From positions 12,184 to 76,183 of the forward strand of contig DEFA01000051.1 in the NCBI GenBank assembly GCA_002350525.1: a DNA stretch of 64,000 nt, written 5' to 3'. The number at the start of each line of letters is the position of its first letter. The first letter of the stretch is position 1. Of the stretch, positions 26,973 to 35,453 are shown in pieces. The translations under genes and the position numbers were made by a program. The stretch comes from Lachnospiraceae bacterium UBA2864 (GTDB lineage Bacteria; Bacillota; Clostridia; Lachnospirales; Lachnospiraceae). The notes beneath the pieces were generated by a model. The model made no database searches. It saw only the letters and a program-made list of their open reading frames with translations, and was not told the DNA's origin.

Positions 26973-27542
26973 CTATATCTGCTGCTTGGTAAATTTAAGC
27001 ACTTGAACATACATATCCTTTGTAACTCCTGTAGTCTTAAAGCCGTCCGATTCATAATCTTTGGCATTTCTTTTTGTTGTCCGAAATGCGGCATCCTTGA
27101 AAAATGTATTAAAGAATCCTCTGATCGGTGCGGGGAAGCGCGGATCACAGATATATACCGATCCGCCCGGTTTCAACACACGATATACTTCCCTTCGAAA
27201 TGCCGCCTGATCGGGAAAATGATGATATGCCATACAAGCCATTACAACATCCATTGATTCATCCCCATATGGCAGTTCATCACAACTTCCGGTAACAAAT
27301 TCAAACTCCGGATTCTTACTCTTCGCTACTTCAATCATTTTTTCGCTTACATCAAGATCAAAACCGGACACATCCTTTTGCTTTCCTATTATCGAAAGTA
27401 CCTGCCCTGTTCCGCATCCGACATCCAGCACCGAATTACCGTCGTTTATCTCAAGAGCCTTGACCAGATCCGAATAAAATCTCTGACTCCCCTTTCCCAT
27501 AAATCCCGAATCATAAAACTCCGCATACTTATCAAATTCCAT
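26973..27542 (-). CDS. SAM-dependent methyltransferase (class I)
   Basis: A 189-residue Rossmann-fold methyltransferase. Motif I is VLDVGCGTGQVLS (about residues 37-49). The acidic residue ending strand 2 is in SGFDLDVSEKM. Motif IV is VVMACMAYHHFPDQ (about 100-113), followed by EVYRVLKPGGSVYI. It is close to UbiE/Methyltransf_11 proteins, but a specific substrate cannot be named. It follows the ArsR gene directly (stop of ArsR 2 bases before its start), so it probably forms an ArsR-controlled pair. In arsenic loci such proteins can be ArsM, but the conserved cysteines of ArsM are not seen here. Confidence 0.88.
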   Translation of the reverse strand: MEFDKYAEFYDSGFMGKGSQRFYSDLVKALEINDGNSVLDVGCGTGQVLSIIGKQKDVSGFDLDVSEKMIEVAKSKNPEFEFVTGSCDELPYGDESMDVVMACMAYHHFPDQAAFRREVYRVLKPGGSVYICDPRFPAPIRGFFNTFFKDAAFRTTKRNAKDYESDGFKTTGVTKDMYVQVLKFTKQQI

Positions 27543-27544
27543 GA

Positions 27545-27898
27545 TCATTCCTCCCCTCTGTACGGAAGCTCCGCCGCATAATCCGCAGATCTCTGAAGTA
27601 CCGATATCAGATCTTTAAAAGATTTCATATCAGGATCGAGATAATAGAAATTCATAGTGCCTTCAGGTCTGACTTTAACGATTCCTGCTTCCTTCAATAT
27701 CTTCATATGATGCGACACTGCCGGTCGGGACAAAGCTGAGAGTTTTACTATTTCTCCGACCCGAATACCTCTCGGCTTCTCAATTATCATCATCTGATAC
27801 AAAATATGAAGTCTGTTCTCATCACCGAGTGCTACAAGGACTTTCCGACAATCTCTAAAATCCTTAGCCAGCTTTGCATATTCCTTCTGTGTATGCAT
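27545..27898 (-). CDS. ArsR-family transcriptional regulator
   Basis: A 117-residue winged-helix repressor. The helix-turn-helix runs about residues 38-85 (GDENRLHILYQMM, SALSRPAVSHHMKILKEAGIV, then RPEGTMNFYYL). No ELCVCDL-type metal-binding Cys cluster is present and there is only one Cys, so the inducer is probably not arsenite. It co-transcribes with the methyltransferase. It has its own promoter, and a 20-base dyad at 27913-27932 suggests self-repression. Confidence 0.9.
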   Translation of the reverse strand: MHTQKEYAKLAKDFRDCRKVLVALGDENRLHILYQMMIIEKPRGIRVGEIVKLSALSRPAVSHHMKILKEAGIVKVRPEGTMNFYYLDPDMKSFKDLISVLQRSADYAAELPYRGEE

Positions 27899-27912
27899 TA
27901 ATACGCCTCCTT

Positions 27913-27937
27913 TGGTTCATCTTTTTAAACCATTGTA
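27913..27937 (-). promoter_or_regulatory. ArsR self-operator over its promoter
   Basis: TGGTTCATCTTTTTAAACCA (27913-27932) is a dyad with TGGTT/AACCA ends. On the minus strand it begins just after the -10 box TACAAT (27937-27932), covering the start of transcription. A suitable place for the ArsR repressor. Confidence 0.6.
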
Positions 27938-28129
27938 TCATGATTTTTTTTAAAATGTTGATCGGTAAAGAAAATCGAGACCAAAGAATTGATCATTCAG
28001 AATTTAGAATCAGTTTAGAAATACAGAAGATTCAAGTAAAGAATTCGCTGCCATAATCCTGTATTATAATCCCGGACACAGATGATACGATGATTAATTA
28101 AATTACGCATAACAAAGGGGGTCAAAGAA

Positions 28130-28978
28130 ATGGCAGAAAGAATTAAGAAAAATACAGTAAAGTCCTGTTTAATAATATTTACAATACTAATACTGGTTCA
28201 CGGATTTGAAGCAATCTTCCTCAGAATGGATGAAACTATACTCGGAGAGAACTTCATAAACAAGGTTTTCGGAATAGTGATGATCATAGTTGTTCTGAAG
28301 CTTCTGAATATGAAGAGTGAAGATATCGGTTTTAAGAAGGGATTATTCGGAATCTACGGTGCAAAAAGCATCGGACTCGGTTTTCTTCTTGCTATAATCT
28401 CCTTTATTATTGCTTACGGAATCGAAATTATCATACTGAAGAACGGAGGACATGAAGTAAGTTTCGGTATTTTCACAACCGGATTCTCCCTTACCGGAGA
28501 AGCTGAAGTGCATACCGGAATCGGATTTATCCTTATGTGCATCTTCTTCAATATCATAAATGTGATCATGGAAGAAGGCACCTTCCGTGGACTCTTTAAC
28601 AAGATCATCTCTATTGATCATTCTCCGAAATTCGCACTTCTCTTCCAAGCATTCCTGTTCGGAGTATGGCATATAGTAACACCTCTTCACAACCTGATCG
28701 ATGGTGATATCGCTGTCGGTGCATTTATAGGACTCAGCGTCGGATATATCATCCTCGCCGGAATGATGGGCATCAAATGGGGACTTCTGTACAAGATGAC
28801 AGGCAGCCTGTATGCAGGTATGGCAGACCATTTCTTCAACAACTGTATAGCTACAAATCTGCTTCATATAACCACAGAGAGCGGAACAGATGAAATGATG
28901 ATCATACGTGTATTGATTGCACAGCTGCTCTCCTTTATCGCAGTGATCATCATCTCAAAATCCGGAACAAAAAAATAA
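28130..28978 (+). CDS. CPBP-family intramembrane metalloprotease
   Basis: A 282-residue membrane protein with about eight hydrophobic segments. The CPBP (CAAX protease and bacteriocin processing) signature is visible: EEGTFRGLF (about residues 147-155, paired Glu and Arg) and FLFGVWHI (about 181-188, His), with HFFNN in a later segment. Such proteins cleave peptides inside the membrane, including prenylated tails, bacteriocin leaders or self-immunity targets. A GGGGG ribosome binding site precedes it and a -10-like TATAAT lies at 28065-28070. No bacteriocin gene was found nearby. Transcribed alone. Confidence 0.9.
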   Translation: MAERIKKNTVKSCLIIFTILILVHGFEAIFLRMDETILGENFINKVFGIVMIIVVLKLLNMKSEDIGFKKGLFGIYGAKSIGLGFLLAIISFIIAYGIEIIILKNGGHEVSFGIFTTGFSLTGEAEVHTGIGFILMCIFFNIINVIMEEGTFRGLFNKIISIDHSPKFALLFQAFLFGVWHIVTPLHNLIDGDIAVGAFIGLSVGYIILAGMMGIKWGLLYKMTGSLYAGMADHFFNNCIATNLLHITTESGTDEMMIIRVLIAQLLSFIAVIIISKSGTKK

Positions 28979-29001
28979 TATATTAACTATCAAAATATAC
29001 C

Positions 29002-29045
29002 AAGAGGGCGAAACTTGATTTCTTATAGATCAAGCCCGCCCCCTT
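29002..29045 (+). terminator. Terminator-like stem after the CPBP gene
   Basis: AAGAGGGCG (29002-29010) pairs with CGCCCCCTT (29037-29045) with one mismatch, and CTTGAT/ATCAAG (29014-29019, 29029-29034) forms the inner stem. The T run is weak on either strand; it sits between converging genes. Confidence 0.5.
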
Positions 29046-29052
29046 CTATATG

Positions 29053-29784
29053 CTATAGCACATAATATACATCTACAGACATATCCTTATTATAGACTTC
29101 ATAAACACGATCAGATAATTCTACTTTATGCTCCGATGCATAGTTGTTAAGTATCTTATGAGCTTCAGCCACTTTTGAGAAGCCTCCCTTAAAGGTTATA
29201 TGGAGACATCTTTCTTCGAAAACCTCTATGGTCTCATCACCCTTATAACCCGTGACGGGAAGGCATGTCTTCATAGAAAACTTTGCTTCATCCTTTATAC
29301 CGTCATATATTACAAAATGACTTCCTGACGGACTGATACCCTTACCTGCCGCCGCTTCGTAAAGCCTACCGATAGAAACACCGAGTTTTTCGAGGTCAAC
29401 ATTTTCATCTGTGAAGAGACATATACATCTTTCGAACGGTCTGATGTCAGGCTCTTCTTTTCTGATATTTTCCGTATCGGACTTCGTATCGGAAGCCATG
29501 TCCTTCATATCTTTCAGAAGGTCATCGGTCTCCTTGATCTTGCTTGATAGAATGTCCTTCTCACTGACTTCTCCGTTCAGGATCTGCTTTATCTCAAACA
29601 ATGAAAGCCCTACACTTCTGAGACGTTTAATTGTTTCCAGCCTTGAAAGCTGTGATTCATCATAATAGTAATATCCGTTCTCTTCGTTTTTCGATGTAGG
29701 AACCAGCAGTCCCTCCTCACGATATAAACGGATTGCTTTTCTACCGACATTTCCGATCATTGCAAACTGTCCACTTGTATACAT
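29053..29784 (-). CDS. MerR-family regulator (autoregulatory operon)
   Basis: A 243-residue MerR protein. Residues 1-70 are the DNA-binding part: FAMIGNVGRKAIRLYREEGLL, then YYYYDESQLSRLETI. A linker helix follows to about 108. The C-terminal domain (about 110-243) looks like a GyrI-type effector domain with FVIYDGIKDEAKF and YEVYNKDMSVDVYYV. It begins on the last base of the creatininase-like gene's stop codon (TAATG), so the two are translationally coupled. A MerR-type promoter with a 19-base spacer lies upstream of the pair, which argues that this protein controls its own operon. Confidence 0.9.
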   Translation of the reverse strand: MYTSGQFAMIGNVGRKAIRLYREEGLLVPTSKNEENGYYYYDESQLSRLETIKRLRSVGLSLFEIKQILNGEVSEKDILSSKIKETDDLLKDMKDMASDTKSDTENIRKEEPDIRPFERCICLFTDENVDLEKLGVSIGRLYEAAAGKGISPSGSHFVIYDGIKDEAKFSMKTCLPVTGYKGDETIEVFEERCLHITFKGGFSKVAEAHKILNNYASEHKVELSDRVYEVYNKDMSVDVYYVL

Positions 29785-30656
29785 TATCCCGTCACCTTCT
29801 TTCTTCTTACTCTTCCAAAAACTCCTATAAATCCTAAATGTAACGGAAGTATCTTATACAGACAATAGTCCGTATATTTCTGATATCCGTCTTTTTTATA
29901 AAACCGAGTTACCGCATCGGCAATAGACTCACTGCAGTTTCTGTTCAACTCATCACCCAACTCTTTCGAGGCAAGTCTCGGACTTCCGAGATAACCATAC
30001 TTACCCATAGCCTTTAACTGTTTCTTCTTCGATATCATATCTCTGTCCGATATCTTTGAATCCGGAAAAGTCTTATATCCTTCTCTAACATAGCTTTCAT
30101 CCATTGCAAGCAGACTTGATGTTTCAATCCACCCTGCATGGAAATCATCCACATGTTTCTTCTCAAATTCTTTAAATTCTTTCGATGCTTCAACTCCCTC
30201 ACCCATAAATATCTGTCCCATAGGTGCAAGCGCTGCAACACCATACTTTCTGTTAACCTTTCTCACAGCCTTTTCCACTGCTATCTGGTGCTGCGGATCA
30301 GCGTGAGACGCTATAAGTATAACATGTTTAAACCCCATACAGCATAGACTATCTAATACTCCATAAGCCACTTCATATGTTGTTTTCATACTGAAGTGAA
30401 ATGAACCGTAGAATTCATTTACGGATGCTGCCGCAATAGGAAATGCAGGCAGGCAGTAGCATTCCGCATCAGTTATCCTCTCAACCGTATCCGCAGCACA
30501 TTTGCTCCAGTATTCACCTTCCAGAAGATCCGTCGCCAGTGGAAGATGTATCCCATGTTCTTCGATAGGCGCCATAACCGCAAAGACTATACTCTTCTTC
30601 TTATCAATTCCTTCGATTTCCTTCCATGTCATCATACTCAGGTCTTTCACTATCAT
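29784..30656 (-). CDS. Creatininase-family amidohydrolase
   Basis: A 290-residue protein of the creatininase/creatinine amidohydrolase family, which cleaves ring amides with two metal ions. Supporting motifs: PIEEHGIHLPLATDLLEG (about residues 36-53), including the HLPLxTD metal-binding segment, and DFHAGWIETS (about 175-184) with the second metal site. The function in bacteria without creatine metabolism can differ (for example mycofactocin or guanine-derived ring opening). GGAGG ends just before ATG at 30656; GTG at 30650, 6 bases further, is an alternative start. It shares an operon with the MerR gene. Confidence 0.82.
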   Translation of the reverse strand: MIVKDLSMMTWKEIEGIDKKKSIVFAVMAPIEEHGIHLPLATDLLEGEYWSKCAADTVERITDAECYCLPAFPIAAASVNEFYGSFHFSMKTTYEVAYGVLDSLCCMGFKHVILIASHADPQHQIAVEKAVRKVNRKYGVAALAPMGQIFMGEGVEASKEFKEFEKKHVDDFHAGWIETSSLLAMDESYVREGYKTFPDSKISDRDMISKKKQLKAMGKYGYLGSPRLASKELGDELNRNCSESIADAVTRFYKKDGYQKYTDYCLYKILPLHLGFIGVFGRVRRKKVTG

Positions 30657-30710
30657 TCCTCCTTCAGTTTTTCTCGTGCTCTTCATCATCTCAATTTACG
30701 TATCGGAGAA

Positions 30711-30741
30711 ATAATAAACCCGGCCCAAAAGGCCGGGTCAA
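30711..30741 (-). promoter_or_regulatory. MerR-type promoter with 19-base spacer and dyad operator
   Basis: On the minus strand TTGACC (30741-30736) and TATTAT (30716-30711) are separated by 19 bases, and the spacer holds the dyad CCCGGCC...GGCCGGG (30719-30737). The 19-base spacing and centred dyad are the hallmark of promoters twisted open by MerR proteins. It faces the creatininase-MerR operon. The same hairpin could also act as a terminator for the EamA gene upstream. Confidence 0.8.
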
Positions 30742-30750
30742 GTATAGATT

Positions 30751-31803
30751 TCAAGATTTTTCATCTGCCAAAATATCTGTTCTGACTGGTGAAACTGAAT
30801 TCTTACTTCTGTTTACAACTACGATTCCCGCACATACAAGTATCAATGCGATCAAATGAAGCAGGCCGAAACCTGTGCCTTCATCCAGAAGTATAATAGA
30901 TGTGATAACTCCGAAGATTGGTGTCAGGAAACCGAATACCGAGATTCTCGATACCGGATTATGCTTCATCAAAACGCCCCATATCGAATATGCAGCAGCG
31001 GATACAAAGGAGAGATATATAAGATATGTGACTCCCTTTGATATCACAGTATCAAGACGACCTCCCATCAAAAGTCCTGCAAGAGTCATTATCAACCCGC
31101 CTGCTATAAACTGATATCCGCTTAGAACCACAGGCTCTTCTCTTTTGGTATATTCTTTTAACAATACGGAAGAAAATGCATATGCGACCGTCGACAGAAA
31201 GACGAAGAGATCGCCTTGTATTATATTTCCTTTTCCGAGTCCCCCGTCAGACAGACTAACTATCACAACTCCCAGAAAGCCGATGAGACAACCAAAGGTC
31301 TTTACAAATGACAGCTTCTCCTGCCTGAATATAAGACTTGCCACAACCAGAACCGTAAATACATTTGTTCCCTGAAGTATGGACGCTCTGACTCCCGTGG
31401 TATGTGCAAGTCCGATATAGAAGAAGAAATACTGTCCGACAGTCTGAAACATAGAAAGCTTCAGTACCATTGGTATGCTGCTTTTCTTTGGCAGGAGAAT
31501 CCTCCTCTGAATAATACTCCCGAGTACTACTGCCAGAATTCCCGCTATCGTGAATCTGATTCCCGCAAAAAGAATCTGCGAAGACATCATTTCCGAACTG
31601 ATCATAAACTCCTTATATCCGAGCTTTATCATCGGATAAGCGCTTCCCCAAAGAAGGCACGAGATTACAGCACCTATTGCAACAGCCACGGGATTTTTGA
31701 AAATGCTGTTCCCGGTTGTATTAATTTCATTTTTATTTAAATTATCCTTAACCTGCTCGCGCATTTGTTTATCTTTCATATTCACATCTGCCATCCTCTT
31801 CAT
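30751..31803 (-). CDS. EamA/DMT-family membrane exporter
   Basis: A 350-residue drug/metabolite transporter with about ten hydrophobic segments arranged as two EamA repeats. The first repeat starts at CLLWGSAYPMIKLGY (about residues 55-69), the second at GDLFVFLSTVAYAFSSVLL (about 198-216). Such proteins export amino acids, nucleosides or drugs. The N-terminus is a hydrophilic 35-residue stretch, and the start is uncertain among several ATG and GTG codons close to an AGAGG site. The end lies next to the MerR-type promoter of the following operon. Confidence 0.88.
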   Translation of the reverse strand: MKRMADVNMKDKQMREQVKDNLNKNEINTTGNSIFKNPVAVAIGAVISCLLWGSAYPMIKLGYKEFMISSEMMSSQILFAGIRFTIAGILAVVLGSIIQRRILLPKKSSIPMVLKLSMFQTVGQYFFFYIGLAHTTGVRASILQGTNVFTVLVVASLIFRQEKLSFVKTFGCLIGFLGVVIVSLSDGGLGKGNIIQGDLFVFLSTVAYAFSSVLLKEYTKREEPVVLSGYQFIAGGLIMTLAGLLMGGRLDTVISKGVTYLIYLSFVSAAAYSIWGVLMKHNPVSRISVFGFLTPIFGVITSIILLDEGTGFGLLHLIALILVCAGIVVVNRSKNSVSPVRTDILADEKS

Positions 31804-31857
31804 AACGAATTTATAATAATAGAGAATGATATTGTCCCATTACTGATAAAAACAGAA

Positions 31858-32508
31858 TCAAGTTATGTCAGAATCCTTATTTTCTGAACCAGTAGGAAGG
31901 GTTTTCTTGTACTTTTCAAACAGTTCATGCGAATAAACTTTCGGCTTATCAGATTCTCTGACTATCTTCCAGAGCGCCGCTGCTGCCTTTAGTCTTTCGT
32001 CAAAAGCCAAAGTTGCATCATCCCGACAGAAGTCATGCACGAATTTATTCCACTGAAGCATCGACTTATCATACTTAGCATAAGTCTTTTTCCCATAGTA
32101 AATGTCCAGCAGATCTCCTAGTGTAAATGATTCGTCACCGCTCTCTTTTACTGCTTTTGCGGTTGCAACCATATCAACATTGAACTTGAACCTATCTTCT
32201 CCTGTCTGCTTAGAGAAAAAATCTCTGAACCTCGGGCCAAAGGTAAACCCGCATTCTATAAGTCCGGTATCAAGCGAAAGTTCTGTCACTGCCTTCTTGC
32301 TGCCGGATCTGATGCTCTTATTCCTCTTATTCTGAGGCAGTATCTTCTCTCCCGAAAAGAAAGCTTCTATCACTTTATATAATTCAATCTTGCTCCCGTC
32401 GGCCTTAAGACCGCGGGCTTTACAGATTTTAATGAGTTCTTCGCGGTACCAGTAATATCTGCTGAATTCTTCAAAATCCTTGATGTCTTCAAATTTCGGT
32501 CTTTCCAC
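31858..32508 (-). CDS. SAP domain protein with DUF6434
   Basis: A 216-residue soluble protein. The N-terminal part (about residues 5-50) matches a SAP-like DNA-binding helix-extension-helix: YWYREELIKICKARGLKADG, then SKIELYKVIEAFF. The middle (about 80-165) matches the DUF6434 family: ECGFTFGPRFRDFF, DIYYGKKTYAKYDKSMLQWN. A helical tail ends in KKTLPTG. The start is GTG at 32508, with GGGAGG 7 bases upstream; a longer frame exists but overlaps this site. SAP domains bind AT-rich DNA or nucleic acid, so a DNA-related role fits the adjacent AlkD-like gene 26 bases upstream. Confidence 0.75.
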   Translation of the reverse strand: MERPKFEDIKDFEEFSRYYWYREELIKICKARGLKADGSKIELYKVIEAFFSGEKILPQNKRNKSIRSGSKKAVTELSLDTGLIECGFTFGPRFRDFFSKQTGEDRFKFNVDMVATAKAVKESGDESFTLGDLLDIYYGKKTYAKYDKSMLQWNKFVHDFCRDDATLAFDERLKAAAALWKIVRESDKPKVYSHELFEKYKKTLPTGSENKDSDIT

Positions 32509-32534
32509 TGAATGTCCTCCCGGCAATATATAAT

Positions 32535-33221
32535 CTACTTAATCTTAAGCGATTTAAGATATTCCTTCTTCTCCGGTGTTATGCGATTACTCTCCACAGA
32601 TTTCTGAATTGCTTTATTATGCGTCCATTTATCCAGTTTCTTTTCTTCGATAAACGGTAGAACTGCGTCATACTGCTTTGCAAGTGCGGTAGCAAAGTAC
32701 CACGCTATCATCATATTAATGTAATACTCATCCGAACGGACTTTAGCCACCATTTCCGGATACTTGATATCGAAATCCTCATTAAGAAAATGTTCCATCA
32801 ACATCCCTATGGCAAATCTTACAGTATATGTTTCCTTTGATTTGATCCATTTCTTTATCTGCTTTAAAAGATCCTGACGATTCTTCTTAAATACCTTTGG
32901 CGACAGCTGATCGCAGGTTGCCCAGTTATCTACATATGGCAGGAATCTTATAACTTCAGCCATACATTTATCATAGTCCTTGATTCCGGAAATGATAAAT
33001 GCATGCAGCTGATTCTCATCGAAATATTCATGTGGAAGTATCTCGAGAAACTCCCCGACATCTTCTCTTTTCAGAAGCTCATTTGCAAACTTTTTAAGCT
33101 CCGGAGTACGAACTCCGATCATATCTTCCACTGTTTTCGGTGGAATGAGCTTTCCCTGAAAATCTCTGTATTTAATATCCTGCTTTTTATATAGTTCACT
33201 TAATATCTCATCACGAAGCAT
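32535..33221 (-). CDS. DNA alkylation repair protein, AlkD-like
   Basis: A 228-residue all-helical HEAT-repeat DNA glycosylase of the AlkD family, which removes bulky or positively charged alkylated bases without base flipping. The catalytic residues are visible: Trp100 and Asp104 in VDNWATCDQL, Arg135 in YTVRFAIG, and Trp174 in MIAWYFA; these correspond to Trp109, Asp113, Arg148 and Trp187 of the Bacillus cereus enzyme (from memory). Length is standard. The start at 33221 has AAGGAGG upstream. It sits in a run of repair-related genes and may share a transcript with the SAP protein. Confidence 0.93.
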   Translation of the reverse strand: MLRDEILSELYKKQDIKYRDFQGKLIPPKTVEDMIGVRTPELKKFANELLKREDVGEFLEILPHEYFDENQLHAFIISGIKDYDKCMAEVIRFLPYVDNWATCDQLSPKVFKKNRQDLLKQIKKWIKSKETYTVRFAIGMLMEHFLNEDFDIKYPEMVAKVRSDEYYINMMIAWYFATALAKQYDAVLPFIEEKKLDKWTHNKAIQKSVESNRITPEKKEYLKSLKIK

Positions 33222-33331
33222 ACAAGCACCTCCTTCTACGCACCGATCATCAGTTTAATTATATATGCTTTTGCACAGTCTCTTGCCTTCTCCGGATAGT
33301 TAAATCTTTTCTGGTATTATCCTGTACCGCA

Positions 33332-33697
33332 TCAGACAGTTTCATCAGGATAATCATAGAATCCGCCCTTGTGGAAGTTCTCATTTCCAAGCGGCTTTGC
33401 AGTAAGTCTGAATATTACACAACCGTCCGGACATACAACTGTTTTAGTATACTTTCCGTCTCCTCCGAGATTTTCCAGATCACCGCCGCTCCTCACGGCT
33501 TCCATTATCGGATATAACATCATCATTACTTTGGAACATATTCCGTATCCATCCTGATTTACCGGACATCCGTACGTACAGGTATAAGTATCACCTATCT
33601 CTTCTCCGTTACGGCAATATCTTTCCGGTTTATCACTATGCAGGTAACCTATCACTTCTACTGTAAATTCATATTCTTCGTCATACCATTTCTTCAT
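33332..33697 (-). CDS. TIGR04076-family protein
   Basis: A 121-residue protein matching the TIGR04076 family of unknown function. Its pattern is a start with EFTVEVIG, then the cysteines of TYTCTYGCP, ICSKVMMMLYPIMEA and CPDGCVIFRL. The conserved cysteines suggest a metal or redox site. No membrane segment. An AGGGGG site precedes the start. It is common in Clostridia and often stands near stress genes. Role unknown. Confidence 0.8.
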   Translation of the reverse strand: MKKWYDEEYEFTVEVIGYLHSDKPERYCRNGEEIGDTYTCTYGCPVNQDGYGICSKVMMMLYPIMEAVRSGGDLENLGGDGKYTKTVVCPDGCVIFRLTAKPLGNENFHKGGFYDYPDETV

Positions 33698-33712
33698 CTG
33701 TGAATCCCCCTA

Positions 33713-34159
33713 TTATTTTTCCATACTTATCCACTGAATAAATGCGGTCTTGTCACTACTGTTATATCCCGCATTTTCATAAAACCTGAGCGTCTCCGGT
33801 TTTTTAGATCCGGTGAGCAGCATCATCTTATAACAGTTTTCTTTCTCGGCAATCTTTTTGGCGTAGTCCAGGCATTCCGTGGCATAGCCTTTACCTCTGT
33901 AGTCTCCATGTGTAACCACATTTTCAATAAATGCATAAGGTCTAACATTTCGCGTAAGATTCGGAATGATCACGCACACACAGGAAGATATAATCTTTCC
34001 GTCAATTTCATTCACAAGCAAATGATGATTCGGGTCCTCTATGATCATATCCCACACATGAGTAAGATGATTGTCCGTCTCCGGAATGCTGTCCTCATGC
34101 AGAAATGTATATAACTCCAGCAAAGCATCAAGGTCTTCCCTTTTTACTTCTCTCACCAT
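33713..34159 (-). CDS. GNAT-family N-acetyltransferase
   Basis: A 148-residue single-domain GNAT acetyltransferase using acetyl-CoA. The N-terminal VREVKREDLDALLELYTFLHED and the pyrophosphate loop DYRGKGYATECLDYAKKIA (about residues 88-106, containing RGKGYA) are diagnostic. The ending KPETLRFYENAGY is typical of small-molecule acetyltransferases. The acceptor is unknown; an amine-containing metabolite or antibiotic is possible. It lies 39 bases after the YoaP-like gene. Confidence 0.92.
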   Translation of the reverse strand: MVREVKREDLDALLELYTFLHEDSIPETDNHLTHVWDMIIEDPNHHLLVNEIDGKIISSCVCVIIPNLTRNVRPYAFIENVVTHGDYRGKGYATECLDYAKKIAEKENCYKMMLLTGSKKPETLRFYENAGYNSSDKTAFIQWISMEK

Positions 34160-34198
34160 CGCATAGTCCTCCGCGCTTTATCATTAGCTTTATGCACA

Positions 34199-34972
34199 TT
34201 AACCGTTCACCAGTTTCAAAAACTTCTTATCATTCATCTGTTCATTTGTAATGTACTCTCCGTCATGGAACAGTGCATAATTTGTTATCGGTGTCGGCGC
34301 ATTTTGTGCGGCCTCTCTGCTTTCAAGCTTTACCGCTTTAAATGCAATACCGTTTGACTTCGCTGTCTCCTCAAGTATCGGTACATACTTCGCATTGAAC
34401 GGACACTGATTAGTATAATACAGTACGTATCCCTTGTCATCTATATGCGGATGCTTTGCACAATCCTTAAAATGCGGTAACAACGCATTCGGATTATCAG
34501 GTTTTTCAGAATCGTTCTCATCAAATAGCAGATACATAAGTCTCACACCATTATCCGCCTCATCAGAGACTTTAAAGCCTTTATAAGTAAGGAACTTAGG
34601 GTCAGAGAGGAACGGTCTCTTCTTAGCAGCCGACAATATGCAAAGCCCCTTCTTGCCCTTCGCCTTACTATCCTCGATACATGCCGTGAGAAGCTCCGAG
34701 GAATATCCGTGTCCCTTTAAGGAGCCTGATACCCACAGACAGTCTATATACATATAGTCTTCCGCCTCTATCGGAACCCATGCATATTCCGCAGGAATAT
34801 ATTCTATGAAACATTTCCCGCGCTCCGCACTTTTTAAGAACACAAGCCCCTCATCAAATCTGTCCGCGAGCCACGCTTTCTTCGACGACACCTGCACATC
34901 CTTATTGTTAGTGATTGCACAGCAAATGTGCTCTTTCTCAAGATTGTCTTTATTAACGTATATAAATTCCAT
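34199..34972 (-). CDS. YoaP-like protein with GNAT and C-terminal domain
   Basis: A 257-residue protein resembling Bacillus subtilis YoaP. The N-terminal GNAT domain (about residues 1-145) shows a degenerate loop in SLKGHGYSSELLTACIEDSKAKGKKGL. The C-terminal YoaP domain (about 160-255) has a thioredoxin-like look around NQCPFNAKYVPILEETAKSN, with a single Cys. The acceptor substrate is unknown. It is in the same run as a second GNAT gene and the YjbR-like gene. Confidence 0.85.
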   Translation of the reverse strand: MEFIYVNKDNLEKEHICCAITNNKDVQVSSKKAWLADRFDEGLVFLKSAERGKCFIEYIPAEYAWVPIEAEDYMYIDCLWVSGSLKGHGYSSELLTACIEDSKAKGKKGLCILSAAKKRPFLSDPKFLTYKGFKVSDEADNGVRLMYLLFDENDSEKPDNPNALLPHFKDCAKHPHIDDKGYVLYYTNQCPFNAKYVPILEETAKSNGIAFKAVKLESREAAQNAPTPITNYALFHDGEYITNEQMNDKKFLKLVNG

Positions 34973-35014
34973 AATATGATTTCTCCCATCTGTCCCTTAT
35001 TTTCTATTAAAACA

Positions 35015-35395
35015 TTAACCGTTATCCGTATTTGAATCTTCAATAATCTTCTTCTGCAGCTTCTTGCTGAGGCTGTCAAAAACCACTGTATATGCGCTGT
35101 CCAGCAGATCCTTCACAACATCATCAGGCACATTTCCATCTGCCTTCACCGAATTCCAATGAACCTTATTCATATAGTATCCCGGGATGATATCCTCATA
35201 TTTCTTTCTGTAAAGTGCCCCTTCAACCGGATCAAGTTTTAATGTTATATATACCGGCTTGTCGAGATCATCTCTGCAGATTGCAGCGAACAGCTTCCCT
35301 CCGATGTGAAAACGGATCCAATTCCATTCCGCCTGAATATCCTTTGTCACTCCGTCTTTCTTCATCAGGTACTCTTCTATCCATTCATATTTCAT
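35015..35395 (-). CDS. MmcQ/YjbR-family protein
   Basis: A 126-residue member of the MmcQ/YjbR family, which has a cyclic AMP-dependent-kinase-like CyaY fold reported to bind DNA. Typical features are a central GKLFAAICRDDLDKPVYITLK strand pair, the GYYMNKVHWNSVKADGNVPDD segment, and a helical end. It has no signal peptide. In this window it belongs to the run that carries DNA-repair enzymes. Confidence 0.85.
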   Translation of the reverse strand: MKYEWIEEYLMKKDGVTKDIQAEWNWIRFHIGGKLFAAICRDDLDKPVYITLKLDPVEGALYRKKYEDIIPGYYMNKVHWNSVKADGNVPDDVVKDLLDSAYTVVFDSLSKKLQKKIIEDSNTDNG

Positions 35396-35453
35396 AATCC
35401 AAATCCCTCGCTTCGACTGCTCACTTGCTTTTTCTTATAATCGAATGGCATTT

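Noticed and set aside
30719..30737. GC-rich hairpin read as a simple terminator of the EamA gene
   Set aside because: The stem lies in a 19-base spacer between good -35 and -10 boxes, so a MerR operator is the better explanation; termination may be secondary.
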